Shown here: one piece after another, positions 37,650-47,328 of the stretch | Position numbering within the stretch: position 1 is the first letter of the stretch | How the letters are laid out: each line of letters opens with the position of its first letter | DNA from: an uncultured Arachnia sp. | Lineage (GTDB): Bacteria > Actinomycetota > Actinomycetes > Propionibacteriales > Propionibacteriaceae | Length of the DNA: 64,000 nucleotides | NCBI GenBank assembly: GCA_934636715.1 | Contig: CAKUBE010000004.1 | Location: 62,001 to 126,000 of the forward strand | Direction: 5' to 3' | The notes under the pieces: model-generated | Seen by the model: the letters and a program-made list of their open reading frames with translations, nothing else | Database searches by the model: none | What the model was told of the DNA's origin: nothing | Made by a program: the position numbers and the translations under genes

Positions 37650-38222
37650 TCAGCGGGCGGAAGCGTCGGCGAGGGCTTGGAGCCGCGCGACGTGGGACTC
37701 CCAACCGTCCTCGGGTTCCCACAGGTTGTCGCCGGCCTTGCGCATGCCGGCGACGCCGTCGATGCCCTCGCGGACGACGTCGGCTTGGCCCGCGTGACGC
37801 GCGACCTCGGCGAGGACGTGGGGGAGGAGCACCGTGAGCGTGGTCTCGCCTCGCTCGCCCCACCAGGGCACCCGCGCGGGCGCGTCCAGCGGCAGGCGCG
37901 CGACGGTGGCCTCGACCACCTCGGCGACCGCGCGGTAGTGCGCCACCGCCTCGGTCACCGACTCGTCGGCGGTCAGGTACAGGTCCGCGTTCGGGTCGGC
38001 GTCGAAGTCGATCTTCGGCAGCGTGAGCGGCGACGGCTGGCCGAGGCACTCGACCAGGTAGCCGTGCTCGATCATCGCGCAGTGCTTGATCAGCCCCGCG
38101 AGGTTCGTGCCGGTCGCCGTCCGGGGCGACCGCGCGTCGCGCTCGCTGAGGCCCTCAGCCTTGCCGATCAGCGCGTTCCGCACGCTCGCCAGGTAGCGGA
38201 TCAGCGCCTCCTTGATGTCCAT
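37650..38222 (-). CDS. DinB-family (DUF664) protein
   Basis: A four-helix bundle protein of the DinB/YfiT metal-binding fold. The candidate metal histidines are in GLIKHCAMIEHGYLV and HVLAEVARHAGQAD, separated by about 85 residues. Actinobacterial members often act as thiol-dependent (mycothiol) transferases, but function cannot be assigned here. The ATG at 38222 (190 residues) was preferred over 38228 because GAGG lies six bases upstream of it. Confidence 0.8.
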   Translation of the reverse strand: MDIKEALIRYLASVRNALIGKAEGLSERDARSPRTATGTNLAGLIKHCAMIEHGYLVECLGQPSPLTLPKIDFDADPNADLYLTADESVTEAVAHYRAVAEVVEATVARLPLDAPARVPWWGERGETTLTVLLPHVLAEVARHAGQADVVREGIDGVAGMRKAGDNLWEPEDGWESHVARLQALADASAR

Positions 38223-38237
38223 AGTCATCCTCAGTTC

Positions 38238-38341
38238 ATTGGTTTCGACGCGGGCGCGCGCTTCGCTTGCGGCCCGGCTCAACCAGCGGTGGTCAGGCCA
38301 GAGGTAGTCACCTGGGCGGCTCAACCAGCGAAGGTCAGGCC
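38238..38341 (-). repeat. GGTTGAGCC-type repeat, minus copy, with in-frame duplication
   Basis: 38238-38289 read on the minus strand is CGCTGGTTGAGCCGG...GTCGAAACCAAT, the same family as 34545 and 56106. A 25-nt segment at 38317-38341 is repeated at 38275-38299 (23 of 25 identical, 42 nt apart). The upstream copy contains the last codons and the TGA of the M3 peptidase gene. Confidence 0.7.
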
Positions 38342-40303
38342 GAGGCGGTCGAGCAGCGGCTGGAGCTGCGGGTCGCGGCCGCGGAAGCGGCGGTAGGTCT
38401 CCATCGGGTCGACGGAGCCACCCGGGGCGAGCAGGGTGCGGCGGAAGTGCTCGCCCGCCTCGCGGACCGGGCCGTCCTGCTCCGCGAACCAGGCGACGGC
38501 GTCGGCGTCCATCACCTTCGCCCAGGCGTAGCCGTAGTAGCTCGACGCGTAGCCGCCGCCCCAGATGTGGGCGAAGTACTGCGAGCGGTAGCGCGGCGGG
38601 ACCAGCGGCTCGACCAGCCCGAAGCGCTCCAACGCCGCGTGCTCGAAGGCCTCGACCTCGTCCACGGACTCGGGCAGCTCGTCGAGCGGCGTGGTGTGCC
38701 AGACCAGGTCGAGCAGCGACGAGATCTCCGTCTCCGCCGTCGCGTAGCCCTGGCCGAACTTGCTGGCCGCGGTCAGGCGTTCCACCCACTCGGCGGGCAG
38801 CACCCGGCCGGGCGTCCACGACCAATGCTCGTTGACCTGGCTGGGGAACTCGACGAAGTCGCGCGGCGTGTTCGCGCCCGAGCGCGAGGCATACCGGCTG
38901 TCGGCCAGCAGGCCGTGCAGCGCGTGCCCGAACTCGTGGAACATGGTGATGACCTCGTCCCACGTGATCGCCGTCGTGGTGGGCGAGTAGTTGCAGTTGT
39001 TCGTCACCACCGGGAGCGCGCCGTCGCGGGCGGACTGGTCGACGAGGTTGCTCATCCACGCGCCGCCCTGCTTGGTGGGGCGGGCCCAGAAGTCCATGAC
39101 GAAAAGGCCGACGACCCCGCCGTCGGCGTCGCGCACCTCGTAGCTCTGCGTGCCGGGCGCGTGGCCGACCAGGTCCTCGCGGAGGTGGAAGGTGAGCCCG
39201 TACAGCTCCTCCGCGGCGGCGTAGACGGCCGCGAGCACGCGGTCGACCTGGAGGTACTCGGCCAGATCCGACTCGTCGAACGCGAAGCGCTCCCTCCGCA
39301 CGATGGACTCGACGAAGCTCCAGTCGGCGGCCGTGAACTCCGCACCGGGGCTCAGCTCGGCGTAGCGGGAGGCGAGCTCAGCGGCCTCCTCACGGGCCTT
39401 GGCCAGCGCCGCCTGCGCCAGCGGCACCAGCATCTCGAAGATGGCGTCGGTGGTCTTGGCGCAGCCCGCCTCCGCGACGAGCTCCGCGTGGTTCGCGTAG
39501 CCGAGCAGCGTGGCGCGTTCGGCGCGGGCACGGGCCGCCTCGACCAGCGTGGCGCGGGTGTCGAACTCGCCGCCCAGCGCCCGCGTCGTCGACGCCTCGA
39601 GCAGCCGACGGCGGACGCCCGCGTCGGTGAGCTTGGCGGCCAGCGGCTGCTGCGTGGTGTTGAGGAGCTCGATCCGGTAGCCGTCGTCGGTCCTCAGCGC
39701 CTCGCGCTCCGCGTCGGACAGCCCGCCCAGCTCGGCCTCATCGACGACGATTCCCCCGGCGTTGCGGGCCTCGCGGTTCAGGCGCTCGAAGAGGCTGGAG
39801 AGCTCGGCCAGCCGACGGTTGAGCTCGCGCAGGCGGGCCTGGTCGGCGTCGTCGAGCGCGACGCCCGCGCGGCGGAACGCGCGCAGCGTCTCGTCGAGCG
39901 CGTACGCGTCCTGCTCGTCGAGCGCGACCTCGCCGGCGTCGGCGCGGCGCCGCAGCTCCTCGAAGCGGGCGAAGAGGCCCTTGTCGAGATAGATCGCGTC
40001 GGAATGCTCGGCCAGCCGCGGCGCCATCTCCTCCTCGATCGCGTCGATCTCGGGCGTCGCGTCCGAGGCCTGGACGGCCCAGAACGCGTTCATCGCGCGG
40101 CGGAGATCCGCCCCGGCGTCCTCGGAGGCGCCGAGGACGGACTCGACGGTCGCGGGGGAGTCGTCGTCGCGCAGCGCGGCCAGCAGTTGGAGTTCGGTGG
40201 CCATGCCGGCCTCGAGCGCGGCGCGGTAGTCCGCGGGCGTCGCGGCCGCGAAGTCAGGCAGCTGAAAGGGCAGCTGCTTCGTCAGTACCGGGCTGTGGGG
40301 CAT
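38321..40303 (-). CDS. M3 family oligopeptidase (peptidyl-dipeptidase Dcp/OpdA-like)
   Basis: Cytoplasmic zinc metallopeptidase that degrades short peptides. The zinc motif is MFHEFGHALHGLL, and the second-ligand Glu region lies in the following helix (RDFVEFPSQVNEHW). The substrate-binding YFAHIWGGGYASSYYGYAW segment is near the C-terminus. At 660 residues it is of normal length with no signal peptide. The ATG at 40303 has an excellent GAGGAGG site and lies 50 nt inside the ctaA end. Its TGA stop is part of the GGTTGAGCC repeat. Confidence 0.93.
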   Translation of the reverse strand: MPHSPVLTKQLPFQLPDFAAATPADYRAALEAGMATELQLLAALRDDDSPATVESVLGASEDAGADLRRAMNAFWAVQASDATPEIDAIEEEMAPRLAEHSDAIYLDKGLFARFEELRRRADAGEVALDEQDAYALDETLRAFRRAGVALDDADQARLRELNRRLAELSSLFERLNREARNAGGIVVDEAELGGLSDAEREALRTDDGYRIELLNTTQQPLAAKLTDAGVRRRLLEASTTRALGGEFDTRATLVEAARARAERATLLGYANHAELVAEAGCAKTTDAIFEMLVPLAQAALAKAREEAAELASRYAELSPGAEFTAADWSFVESIVRRERFAFDESDLAEYLQVDRVLAAVYAAAEELYGLTFHLREDLVGHAPGTQSYEVRDADGGVVGLFVMDFWARPTKQGGAWMSNLVDQSARDGALPVVTNNCNYSPTTTAITWDEVITMFHEFGHALHGLLADSRYASRSGANTPRDFVEFPSQVNEHWSWTPGRVLPAEWVERLTAASKFGQGYATAETEISSLLDLVWHTTPLDELPESVDEVEAFEHAALERFGLVEPLVPPRYRSQYFAHIWGGGYASSYYGYAWAKVMDADAVAWFAEQDGPVREAGEHFRRTLLAPGGSVDPMETYRRFRGRDPQLQPLLDRLGLTFAG

Positions 40304-41222
40304 GGGTCCTCCTCGTCGTGGTGACCAGCAGCCACGCGGACGCGGCGGTCACAAGCGTCAACCCAACCATATGGAGCCACACGATGCCCGCAGGGACGCC
40401 GAGGAAGTATTGGAGGTACCCGATGGCGCCCTGGAGCAGCACCGTGAGGAGCAGGAGCCGGGCGGCGCGGGCGGCGCGCGGCGCGCCGATCCGGTGGAAC
40501 AGCCAGACGCACGCGATGGTGAGCGCGGTGACCAGCCAGGCCGACAGCGAATGCGCGCGGGCGACCAGCTCGATCTCGAGGCCGGTGCGCACCGCCCGGG
40601 CGTCTCCCGCGTGCGGACCGGAGCCGGTGACGACGGTGCCCACCCAGATCGAGAACATCGTGGCGGCGAACGTGGCGATGACGAGCCACCGCGCCCCGGG
40701 CGCGACAGGCGTGACGGGCGCGCCGTAGCCGGTGCGCAGGGCCCAGACGCAGATGACGATGAGGGCCACCGACAGCAGGAGGTGCAGCGCCACCACGTAG
40801 GGGTTGAGGTCGGACCACACGGTGAACCCGCCGATCACGCCCTGGAAGGGGATGCCGAGCCCGACGCCGAGCGTGATCCACCACAGCTTCGTCCCCCGGC
40901 CCCGATTCCGCCACGCGGCGAAGAACGCGCCGAGGGCCGCCGCGATGAGCACGAACGTGAGCAGCCGGTTGCCGAACTCGATGACCCCGTGGATGCCGGC
41001 CTCGCCGTGCGGGACGTAGCTCGTCTCGCTGCACTTGGGCCACGTGTCGCAGCCGAGCCCGGACGCGGTGAGCCGCACGACGGCGCCGGTGACGATGATC
41101 CCCATGTTGCAGATCAGCGACGCCCAGAGCCACGCGCGGAGCGCGCGTTCGCCGTCGACGAGTCGTTGCAGGGGGGCGAGCAGTCCCCCCAGGGAACCGA
41201 CCAGCCGTCTCAGGAGGTCCAT
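40254..41222 (-). CDS. ctaA: Heme A synthase (COX15/CtaA)
   Basis: Membrane enzyme that oxidises heme O to heme A for aa3 oxidase. About eight helices fill 322 residues; the two halves each carry His ligands (GIHGVIEFGNRLLTF, VVALHLLLS, VARAHSLSAW and IVWLHMVGLT). The CDTWPKC loop Cys pair near residue 57 is typical. The ATG at 41222 overlaps the permease stop by 13 nt. With ctaB at 18595 this completes heme A synthesis in the window. The neighbouring ABC exporter is a usual partner in actinobacteria. Confidence 0.93.
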   Translation of the reverse strand: MDLLRRLVGSLGGLLAPLQRLVDGERALRAWLWASLICNMGIIVTGAVVRLTASGLGCDTWPKCSETSYVPHGEAGIHGVIEFGNRLLTFVLIAAALGAFFAAWRNRGRGTKLWWITLGVGLGIPFQGVIGGFTVWSDLNPYVVALHLLLSVALIVICVWALRTGYGAPVTPVAPGARWLVIATFAATMFSIWVGTVVTGSGPHAGDARAVRTGLEIELVARAHSLSAWLVTALTIACVWLFHRIGAPRAARAARLLLLTVLLQGAIGYLQYFLGVPAGIVWLHMVGLTLVTAASAWLLVTTTRRTHAPQPGTDEAAALSAA

Positions 41223-41968
41223 GTGAACACCTTCCACGCGAGGGTGAGCAGGGCCGCGCACCAGAGCGCGGCGACGAGGAGGGGCCAGAGGAGCACGTCG
41301 CCCGTCGCGGCCGCGCGCAGCGCCTCGCCCAGCGCGCCCGTGGGCAGCGCCTGGACGATCCGCGCGGCCCCCTCCGGGAAGCGGCTCACCGGGAGCAGGA
41401 TGCCGAGGGGCATCCCGACGAGATACAGCAGGTTCGCGACGGCGAGCGTCGCCTCCGGCCGCAGCGACCCCGAGATCGCCAGCCCCAGGCCCGCGAAGGC
41501 GCCCATGCAGAGCAGGACCGCCGGGAGCGCGGCCGCGATGGAGGCGGCGGTGAAGGCGGGGCGCCACCCCAGCGCCAGTGCGGTCAGACCGAGCACGACG
41601 ACCTGGCCGACGGTGATCATCCCGATGGCCAGCGCCTTGCCCGCCAGGATTCCCGGGCGGCCGAGCGGCGTCGCCGCGAGGCGCTCGAGCACGTTGTAGC
41701 GCCGCTCGAAGCCGGTGGCGATGGCCAGCGTCGTCAGGCACGAGCTCCACATGGCGAGGGCGAGCACCGACGGCGCCGCCGTGGCGAGCCCGAGGCCGAG
41801 GTGGTCGCCGAGGAGCGCAGCCCCGACGAGCACGGCCAGCGGGATCACGATCGCGAGGATGGCCTGCTCGCCGTTGCGGGCGATGAGGCCGGCCTCGATC
41901 GTGGCGTGCGCCCAGACCCGGGAGCGGGCGGGCGCCGCGGCGGGGCGGGGCGAGAAGTCGAGGGTCAC
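41210..41968 (-). CDS. ABC-2 type exporter permease
   Basis: A 252-residue membrane protein with about six helices (for example ILAIVIPLAVLVGAALLG and AALPAVLLCMGAFAGLGLAI). It has the family RYNVLERLAATPLGRPGIL segment. The GTG at 41968 overlaps the ATPase stop (GTGA). It forms an exporter with the upstream ATPase gene. The same pair sits next to ctaA upstream of the suf operon in other actinobacteria; its substrate is not known. Confidence 0.87.
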   Translation of the reverse strand: MTLDFSPRPAAAPARSRVWAHATIEAGLIARNGEQAILAIVIPLAVLVGAALLGDHLGLGLATAAPSVLALAMWSSCLTTLAIATGFERRYNVLERLAATPLGRPGILAGKALAIGMITVGQVVVLGLTALALGWRPAFTAASIAAALPAVLLCMGAFAGLGLAISGSLRPEATLAVANLLYLVGMPLGILLPVSRFPEGAARIVQALPTGALGEALRAAATGDVLLWPLLVAALWCAALLTLAWKVFTWTS

Positions 41969-42666
41969 GGGCGGTCTCCGGAGGTGTGGCGGAGGTAGGC
42001 GTCCTCGAGCGAGCCGTCGCGCGCCAACTCGCCGACGGTGCCGGTGGCGGTGACGCGCCCGGCGTCGACGATGTGCACGTGGTCGGCGAGTTCCGCGGCC
42101 TCGGCCATGTCGTGGGTGGTGAGCAGGACGGCGGCGCCGGCGTCGCGGACGGCCCGCACGACGTCCCAGGTCCGGCGGCGGGCGCGCGGGTCGAGGCCGG
42201 CGGTGGGCTCGTCGAGGAACAGGAGGTCCGGCCGGCCGACGAGGGCGCCGGCCAGGTTCACGGCCTGCTGCTGCCCGCCGGAGAGGCGCCGGTAGGGCGT
42301 GCGGGCGAACGCGTCGATCCCGAGCAGCGCCATGAGCTCTTCCACCGGCTGCGGCGAGGCGTACAGCCGGGCGAGGTACCGCAGCAGTTCGCCCGCCCTG
42401 ACGCCGGCCCACGCGCCGGTCGCCTGCGGCATGAGGCCGATCCTCGCCAGGACGGCGGGCGAGCCCGGCGCCTCGCCGAACAGGGTGAGGGTGCCCGCGG
42501 AGGGGGCGGCGAGCCCGGTGCAGCAGCGGATGAAGGTGGTCTTGCCCGCGCCGTTGGGTCCCAGCAGCGCCGTCACGCGCCCGGCGTCCGCGGTCAACGA
42601 GAGCCCATCGAGGGCCGTCACGGGGCCGAAGCTGAGCCGCAGGTCGCGGGCGTCGATGGCAGACAC
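41965..42666 (-). CDS. ABC exporter ATP-binding protein
   Basis: A 233-residue nucleotide-binding domain. Walker A is LLGPNGAGKTTF, the signature is RLSGGQQQAV, and Walker B is LLFLDEPTAGLD, followed by the H-loop in LLTTHDMAEAA. It is coupled to the ABC-2 permease by a 4-nt overlap. It is divergent from sufR across 147 bp, which must contain both promoters. Confidence 0.93.
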   Translation of the reverse strand: MSAIDARDLRLSFGPVTALDGLSLTADAGRVTALLGPNGAGKTTFIRCCTGLAAPSAGTLTLFGEAPGSPAVLARIGLMPQATGAWAGVRAGELLRYLARLYASPQPVEELMALLGIDAFARTPYRRLSGGQQQAVNLAGALVGRPDLLFLDEPTAGLDPRARRRTWDVVRAVRDAGAAVLLTTHDMAEAAELADHVHIVDAGRVTATGTVGELARDGSLEDAYLRHTSGDRP

Positions 42667-42813
42667 GCGGCCAGCCTAACGGCTCGCCGCGCGCCCTCCC
42701 CACGCAGGTGTGGACTTAGGACGGCCTTCCTTGAAACGCGGCGCACAATTAGAAAGACTGGCCTGACATTATTGGGCGCTTTTCGAGCGTCGAGAGTGAG
42801 CGAGGAGGTGTGT

Positions 42814-43494
42814 ATGACAGCCACGACTGACATCGAGCACGAGGTGCCGACCCGCCAGCGCGTCGTCCAGCTGATCCTCGGCGACGGCCCGCAGACCGCC
42901 AAGCAACTCGCCGACAAGCTCGACCTGACGCCGGCCGCCGTCCGCAGGCACCTGACGGTGCTGCTGGACGAGGGCGTGCTGACGTCGCGCGCCGAGCGCG
43001 TCTACGGCGCCCGTGGCCGCGGCCGCCCCTCGAAGGTCTTCGTCCTGACCGACGCGGGCCGCGCCGAGTTCCGGCAGGCCTACGACGACCTCGCGATCGC
43101 CGCGCTCCGCAGACTCACCGCGGTTGCCGGCCCGAACGCGATCCGCGAGCTCTCGCGCGAGCGCCTCGACGACGTCGAGCGCCGGTTCCGCGAGTACCGG
43201 GAGGAGAACCCGGACGGCCGCGCGATCGAGGCGCTCGTGGAGGCCCTCGCCGTCGACGGCTACGCGCCGTCGGTGCGCCCGGTCCACTCCGGCGACCAGC
43301 TCCTGCAGCACCACTGCCCGATCGCTCACGTCGCCGCGGAGTTCCCGGTGCTCTGCGAGATCGAGACCCAGCTCTTCGCGAGCCTGCTGGGCTCCCACGT
43401 CCAGCGGCTCGCGACCATCGCCCACGGCGACGGCGTGTGCACCACGCACATCCCGAAGCCCCTGCCCACGCCGAATATTCCGAAGAGAAAGTAA
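42814..43494 (+). CDS. sufR: SufR-type Fe-S cluster-sensing repressor of the suf operon
   Basis: N-terminal winged HTH ([36 protein letters not shown]). The C-terminal cysteines [17 protein letters not shown] and GVCTTHIP form the predicted [4Fe-4S] site, as in actinobacterial SufR. The 226-residue start at 42814 has GAGGAGG upstream. It precedes sufB by 14 nt, so it is autoregulated with the operon. A TTGAAA near 42732 could be a -35, but no clear operator is visible. Confidence 0.9.
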   Translation: MTATTDIEHEVPTRQRVVQLILGDGPQTAKQLADKLDLTPAAVRRHLTVLLDEGVLTSRAERVYGARGRGRPSKVFVLTDAGRAEFRQAYDDLAIAALRRLTAVAGPNAIRELSRERLDDVERRFREYREENPDGRAIEALVEALAVDGYAPSVRPVHSGDQLLQHHCPIAHVAAEFPVLCEIETQLFASLLGSHVQRLATIAHGDGVCTTHIPKPLPTPNIPKRK

Positions 43495-43508
43495 CGGGGA
43501 AGAAGATA

Positions 43509-44951
43509 ATGACCCAGACTGCACCGCAGGCGCCCGGATTGGGAGCCACGCAGGACGAACATATTGAGGCGCTCTCGAACTACCAGTGGGGCTGGCACGA
43601 CGCAGACGTTGCCGGCGCCGCCGCCAAGCGCGGCCTGAACGACGCCGTCGTCACCAACATCTCGGACATGAAGAGCGAGCCCGCGTGGATGCGCGAGCTG
43701 CGCCTGAAGGCCCTGCGCCTCTTCGACAAGAAGCCCATGCCCAGCTGGGGCGCGGACCTCAGCGACATCGACTTCGACAACATCAAGTACTTCGTGCGCT
43801 CCACCGAGAAGCAGGCCCAGACCTGGGAGGACCTGCCGGAGGACATCAAGAACACCTACGACCGCCTCGGCATCCCGGAGGCCGAGAAGGCCCGCCTGGT
43901 CGCCGGCGTCGCCGCGCAGTACGAGTCCGAGGTCGTCTACCACAAGATCAACGAGGAGCTGGAGCGCCAGGGCGTCATCTTCCTCGACACCGACACGGCG
44001 CTCAAGGAGCACCCGGAGATCTTCAAGGAGCACTTCGGCACCGTGATCCCCGTCGGCGACAACAAGTTCGCGTCGCTGAACACGGCCGTGTGGTCCGGCG
44101 GCTCGTTCATCTACGTCCCGAAGGGCGTGCACGTCTCCATCCCGCTGCAGGCCTACTTCCGCATCAACACGGAGAACATGGGCCAGTTCGAGCGCACGCT
44201 GATCATCGTCGACGAGGGCGCCTACGTGCACTACGTCGAGGGCTGCACCGCGCCGATCTACAAGTCGGACTCGCTGCACTCCGCCGTCGTCGAGATCATC
44301 GTGAAGAAGAACGCGCGCTGCCGCTACACGACCATCCAGAACTGGTCGAACAACGTCTACAACCTCGTCACCAAGCGCGCCGTCTGCGAGGAGGGCGCGA
44401 CGATGGAGTGGATCGACGGCAACATCGGCTCCAAGGTCACCATGAAGTACCCGGCCGTCTACCTGATGGGCGAGCACGCCCGCGGCGAGACGCTCTCGAT
44501 CGCGTTCGCGGGCGAGGGCCAGCACCAGGACACCGGCTCCAAGATGGTCCACTGCGCGCCCAACACCTCCAGCTCGATCATCTCGAAGTCCGTCGCCCGC
44601 TCCGGCGGCCGTGCCTCGTACCGCGGTCTCGTCCAGGTCGAGCCCGGCGCGACGCACTCCGCGTCGTCGGTGAAGTGCGACGCGCTGCTCGTCGACAACG
44701 TGTCGCGCTCGGACACCTACCCCTACGTCGACGTCCGCGAGGAGGACGTGTCGATGGCCCACGAGGCGACCGTCTCGAAGGTGTCCGACGACCAGCTCTT
44801 CTACCTCATGTCCCGCGGCATGGAGGAGGACGAGGCGATGGCGATGATCGTGCGCGGCTTCGTCGAGCCCATCGCGCGCGAGCTGCCGATGGAATACGCC
44901 CTCGAGCTGAACCGCCTGATCGAGCTGCAGATGGAAGGCGCGGTCGGCTGA
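43509..44951 (+). CDS. sufB: Fe-S cluster assembly scaffold SufB
   Basis: Scaffold subunit of SufBC2D that builds Fe-S clusters. The 480-residue protein has the SufB patterns [43 protein letters not shown] and the C-terminal [11 protein letters not shown] with the functional Cys. There is no intein. The ATG at 43509 (GGGGA upstream) is preferred over the open frame extending back to 43437 within sufR. Followed by sufD after 42 nt. Confidence 0.97.
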   Translation: MTQTAPQAPGLGATQDEHIEALSNYQWGWHDADVAGAAAKRGLNDAVVTNISDMKSEPAWMRELRLKALRLFDKKPMPSWGADLSDIDFDNIKYFVRSTEKQAQTWEDLPEDIKNTYDRLGIPEAEKARLVAGVAAQYESEVVYHKINEELERQGVIFLDTDTALKEHPEIFKEHFGTVIPVGDNKFASLNTAVWSGGSFIYVPKGVHVSIPLQAYFRINTENMGQFERTLIIVDEGAYVHYVEGCTAPIYKSDSLHSAVVEIIVKKNARCRYTTIQNWSNNVYNLVTKRAVCEEGATMEWIDGNIGSKVTMKYPAVYLMGEHARGETLSIAFAGEGQHQDTGSKMVHCAPNTSSSIISKSVARSGGRASYRGLVQVEPGATHSASSVKCDALLVDNVSRSDTYPYVDVREEDVSMAHEATVSKVSDDQLFYLMSRGMEEDEAMAMIVRGFVEPIARELPMEYALELNRLIELQMEGAVG

Positions 44952-44993
44952 CGCCGCCCGCCTGGGTCCCTTCGATTTCCTGAGAGAGAAAAA

Positions 44994-46169
44994 TTGTCTA
45001 CCGCAACCGCGCCCAACGTCGCCGGCGCCATCGAGACCATCGAGTCCCACCTGCATCCCGAGCCGAGCTACGACCTGGCGAAGCACCCCATGCCCACCGG
45101 CCGCGAGGAGATCTGGCGGTTCACGCCGCTCAAGACCTTCAAGCGCCTGTTGGCGGAGGGCGACGCCCTCCCCGGCCTCGACTGGGCCGGTGAGATCCCC
45201 GACGGCGTCGAGATGACCATGATCTCGCCCACCGAGGCCCGCCTGCTCGCCATCGAGCCGCCCGTCGACCGCCTGTCCGCGCTCGCCGCGCAGCGCACCG
45301 GCCAGGCCGCCTATCTCAAGGTCCCGGCCGAGGCCGAGATCGACGAGGCGATCGTGTTCACCGCGACCGGCAACGGCGGCCAGGCCGCCGAGACGTTCGT
45401 GGCCGACTTCGGCCGCCACAGCCGGGCCACCGTCGTGCTGCAGTTCCAGGGCAACGCCGAGTACGCCGCCAAGTACGACTTCCGGGTCGCCGACGGCGCC
45501 GAGATCAACCTCGTCTACGTCAACGACTGGGACGGCGAGGCCGTTCACGGCGCGCAGATCTCGATCGAGATCGGCCGCGACGCGAAGGTCCGCACCGTCC
45601 ACACCTCGCTGGGCGGCAAGGCCGTGCGCGTCGCCGAGCGCGCCAAGTACACCGGCCCCGGCGGCGAGCTGGAGCAGTTCGGCCTGTACTTCGTCGACGG
45701 CGGTCACCACGTGCAGCACCGGCTGTTCGTCGACCACAACGCCCCGCACACCAAGAGCAACGTGGACTACCGCGGCGCGCTGCAGGGCAAGGGCGCGCAC
45801 TCGGTGTGGATCGGCGACGTGCTCATCCGCCACGTCGCGCTGGGCATCGAGACCTACGAGTCCAACAAGAACCTCCTCCTTTCCGAGGGCTGCCAGGCCG
45901 ACTCGGTGCCGAACCTCGAGATCGAGACCGGCGACATCGCCGGCGCGGGCCACGCCTCCAGCACCGGCCGCTTCGACGACAACCAGCTCTTCTATCTGAT
46001 GAGCCGCGGCATCGACGAGAGGGAGGCGCGCCGACTCATCGTGCACGGCTTCTTCAACGACATCATCCGCCGCATCGGCGTCGACGCCATCGAGCAGAAG
46101 CTCATGGCTCACGTCGAGCGCGAGCTGGAACTGGTGCACGGATCCACCCTGACGGCGGTCGACGCGTGA
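44994..46169 (+). CDS. sufD: Fe-S cluster assembly protein SufD
   Basis: Partner of SufB in the SufBC2D complex. The 391 residues include the beta-helix core (NVDYRGALQGKGAHSVWIGDVLIR) and the family's [21 protein letters not shown] block ending with HGFFNDIIRRIG. The start is TTG at 44994, preceded by GAGAGAG; no in-frame ATG or GTG fits the N-terminus as well. A weak start would lower SufD output relative to SufB. The stop overlaps the Rieske gene start (GTGA). Confidence 0.94.
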   Translation: MSTATAPNVAGAIETIESHLHPEPSYDLAKHPMPTGREEIWRFTPLKTFKRLLAEGDALPGLDWAGEIPDGVEMTMISPTEARLLAIEPPVDRLSALAAQRTGQAAYLKVPAEAEIDEAIVFTATGNGGQAAETFVADFGRHSRATVVLQFQGNAEYAAKYDFRVADGAEINLVYVNDWDGEAVHGAQISIEIGRDAKVRTVHTSLGGKAVRVAERAKYTGPGGELEQFGLYFVDGGHHVQHRLFVDHNAPHTKSNVDYRGALQGKGAHSVWIGDVLIRHVALGIETYESNKNLLLSEGCQADSVPNLEIETGDIAGAGHASSTGRFDDNQLFYLMSRGIDEREARRLIVHGFFNDIIRRIGVDAIEQKLMAHVERELELVHGSTLTAVDA

Positions 46170-46525
46170 CCTTCGTCACCATCGCCACCGTCGACGAGCT
46201 GAACGACGACGTCCCCCTCTCCTGCGACGTGCCCGCCACGGGCATGGGCAGGGAGGACGACGACGAGCTCGTGGTGGCCCTCGTCCGGCACCAGGGCGAG
46301 TTGTTCGCCATCGAGGACGAGTGCAGTCACGCGAAGGTCCCCCTCAGCGAGGGTGACGTGATCGACTGCACCATCGAGTGCTATCTGCATGGGTCGACCT
46401 TCGACCTCCGCACCGGGCGGGCGATGAACCTGCCCGCCACCCAGCCTGTGCGCGTCTTCCCCGTCCGTATCGACGGCGACGACGTCCAGGTCGACCCCGA
46501 CAATCCTTTCCCCTTCGACAACTAG
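46166..46525 (+). CDS. Rieske-type [2Fe-2S] ferredoxin in the suf operon
   Basis: A 119-residue soluble Rieske protein of the NirD/dioxygenase-ferredoxin kind. Cluster ligands are C-x-H in DECSHAKVPLSEG and C-x2-H in ECYLHGSTFDLRTG. The GTG start at 46166 overlaps the sufD stop. Its position between sufD and sufC is seen in several actinobacteria; it may deliver electrons for cluster assembly, but this is not proven. Confidence 0.9.
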   Translation: MTFVTIATVDELNDDVPLSCDVPATGMGREDDDELVVALVRHQGELFAIEDECSHAKVPLSEGDVIDCTIECYLHGSTFDLRTGRAMNLPATQPVRVFPVRIDGDDVQVDPDNPFPFDN

Positions 46526-46539
46526 GAGCAACCCCAGTC

Positions 46540-47304
46540 ATGTCCACGCTCGTCATCTCCGACCTGCACGTCGACGTCCTCACCGAGGAGGGCCCCAAGC
46601 CCATCCTCAAGGGCGTCAACCTCACCGTGAACCCCGGTGAGATCCACGCCATCATGGGCCCCAACGGCTCCGGCAAGTCGACGCTGGCCTACGCCATCGC
46701 CGGCCATCCGAAGTACGAGATCACCAGCGGCTCCGTGACGCTCGACGGCGTCGAGCTCACCGAGCTCACCGTCGACGAGCGCGCCCGCGCCGGCCTCTTC
46801 CTCGCAATGCAGTACCCCGTCGAGGTCCCCGGCGTCTCCGTCGCCAACTTCCTTCGCACCGCCAAGACCGCGCTCGACGGCGCCGCCCCCAAGGTCCGCA
46901 CCTGGGTCAAGGACGTCGAGAAGGCGCTCGGCGACATGCACCTCGACAAGTCGTTCGCGGCCCGCTCCGTGAACGAGGGCTTCTCGGGCGGCGAGAAGAA
47001 GCGCCACGAGATCGCTCAGCTCGAGCTGCTCAACCCCAAGGCCGCGATCCTCGACGAGACCGACTCCGGCCTCGACATCGACGCCCTGCGCGTCGTCTCC
47101 GAGGGCGTCAACCGCTACGCCGCCCAGGGCGACCGCGCCGTCGTGCTGATCACGCACTACACCCGCATCCTGCGCTACATCGAGCCCACCTTCGTGCACG
47201 TGTTCGTCGACGGCCGCATCGTCGACGAGGGCGGCAAGGAGCTCGCTGAGAAGCTCGAGGCCGAGGGCTACATTTCCTACGTCGAAGCCGTGCTTGGAGC
47301 TTGA
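46540..47304 (+). CDS. sufC: Fe-S cluster assembly ATPase SufC
   Basis: ABC-type ATPase that drives SufBC2D. Walker A is IMGPNGSGKSTL, the signature is the SufC-specific GFSGGEKKRHEIAQ, and Walker B is AAILDETDSGLDIDAL. It has 254 residues. The ATG at 46540 has TAGGAG 11 nt upstream. A 206-nt gap with a dispersed repeat separates it from sufS. Confidence 0.97.
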   Translation: MSTLVISDLHVDVLTEEGPKPILKGVNLTVNPGEIHAIMGPNGSGKSTLAYAIAGHPKYEITSGSVTLDGVELTELTVDERARAGLFLAMQYPVEVPGVSVANFLRTAKTALDGAAPKVRTWVKDVEKALGDMHLDKSFAARSVNEGFSGGEKKRHEIAQLELLNPKAAILDETDSGLDIDALRVVSEGVNRYAAQGDRAVVLITHYTRILRYIEPTFVHVFVDGRIVDEGGKELAEKLEAEGYISYVEAVLGA

Positions 47305-47328
47305 CCGATCCCCGCGCCGATGCATCCC

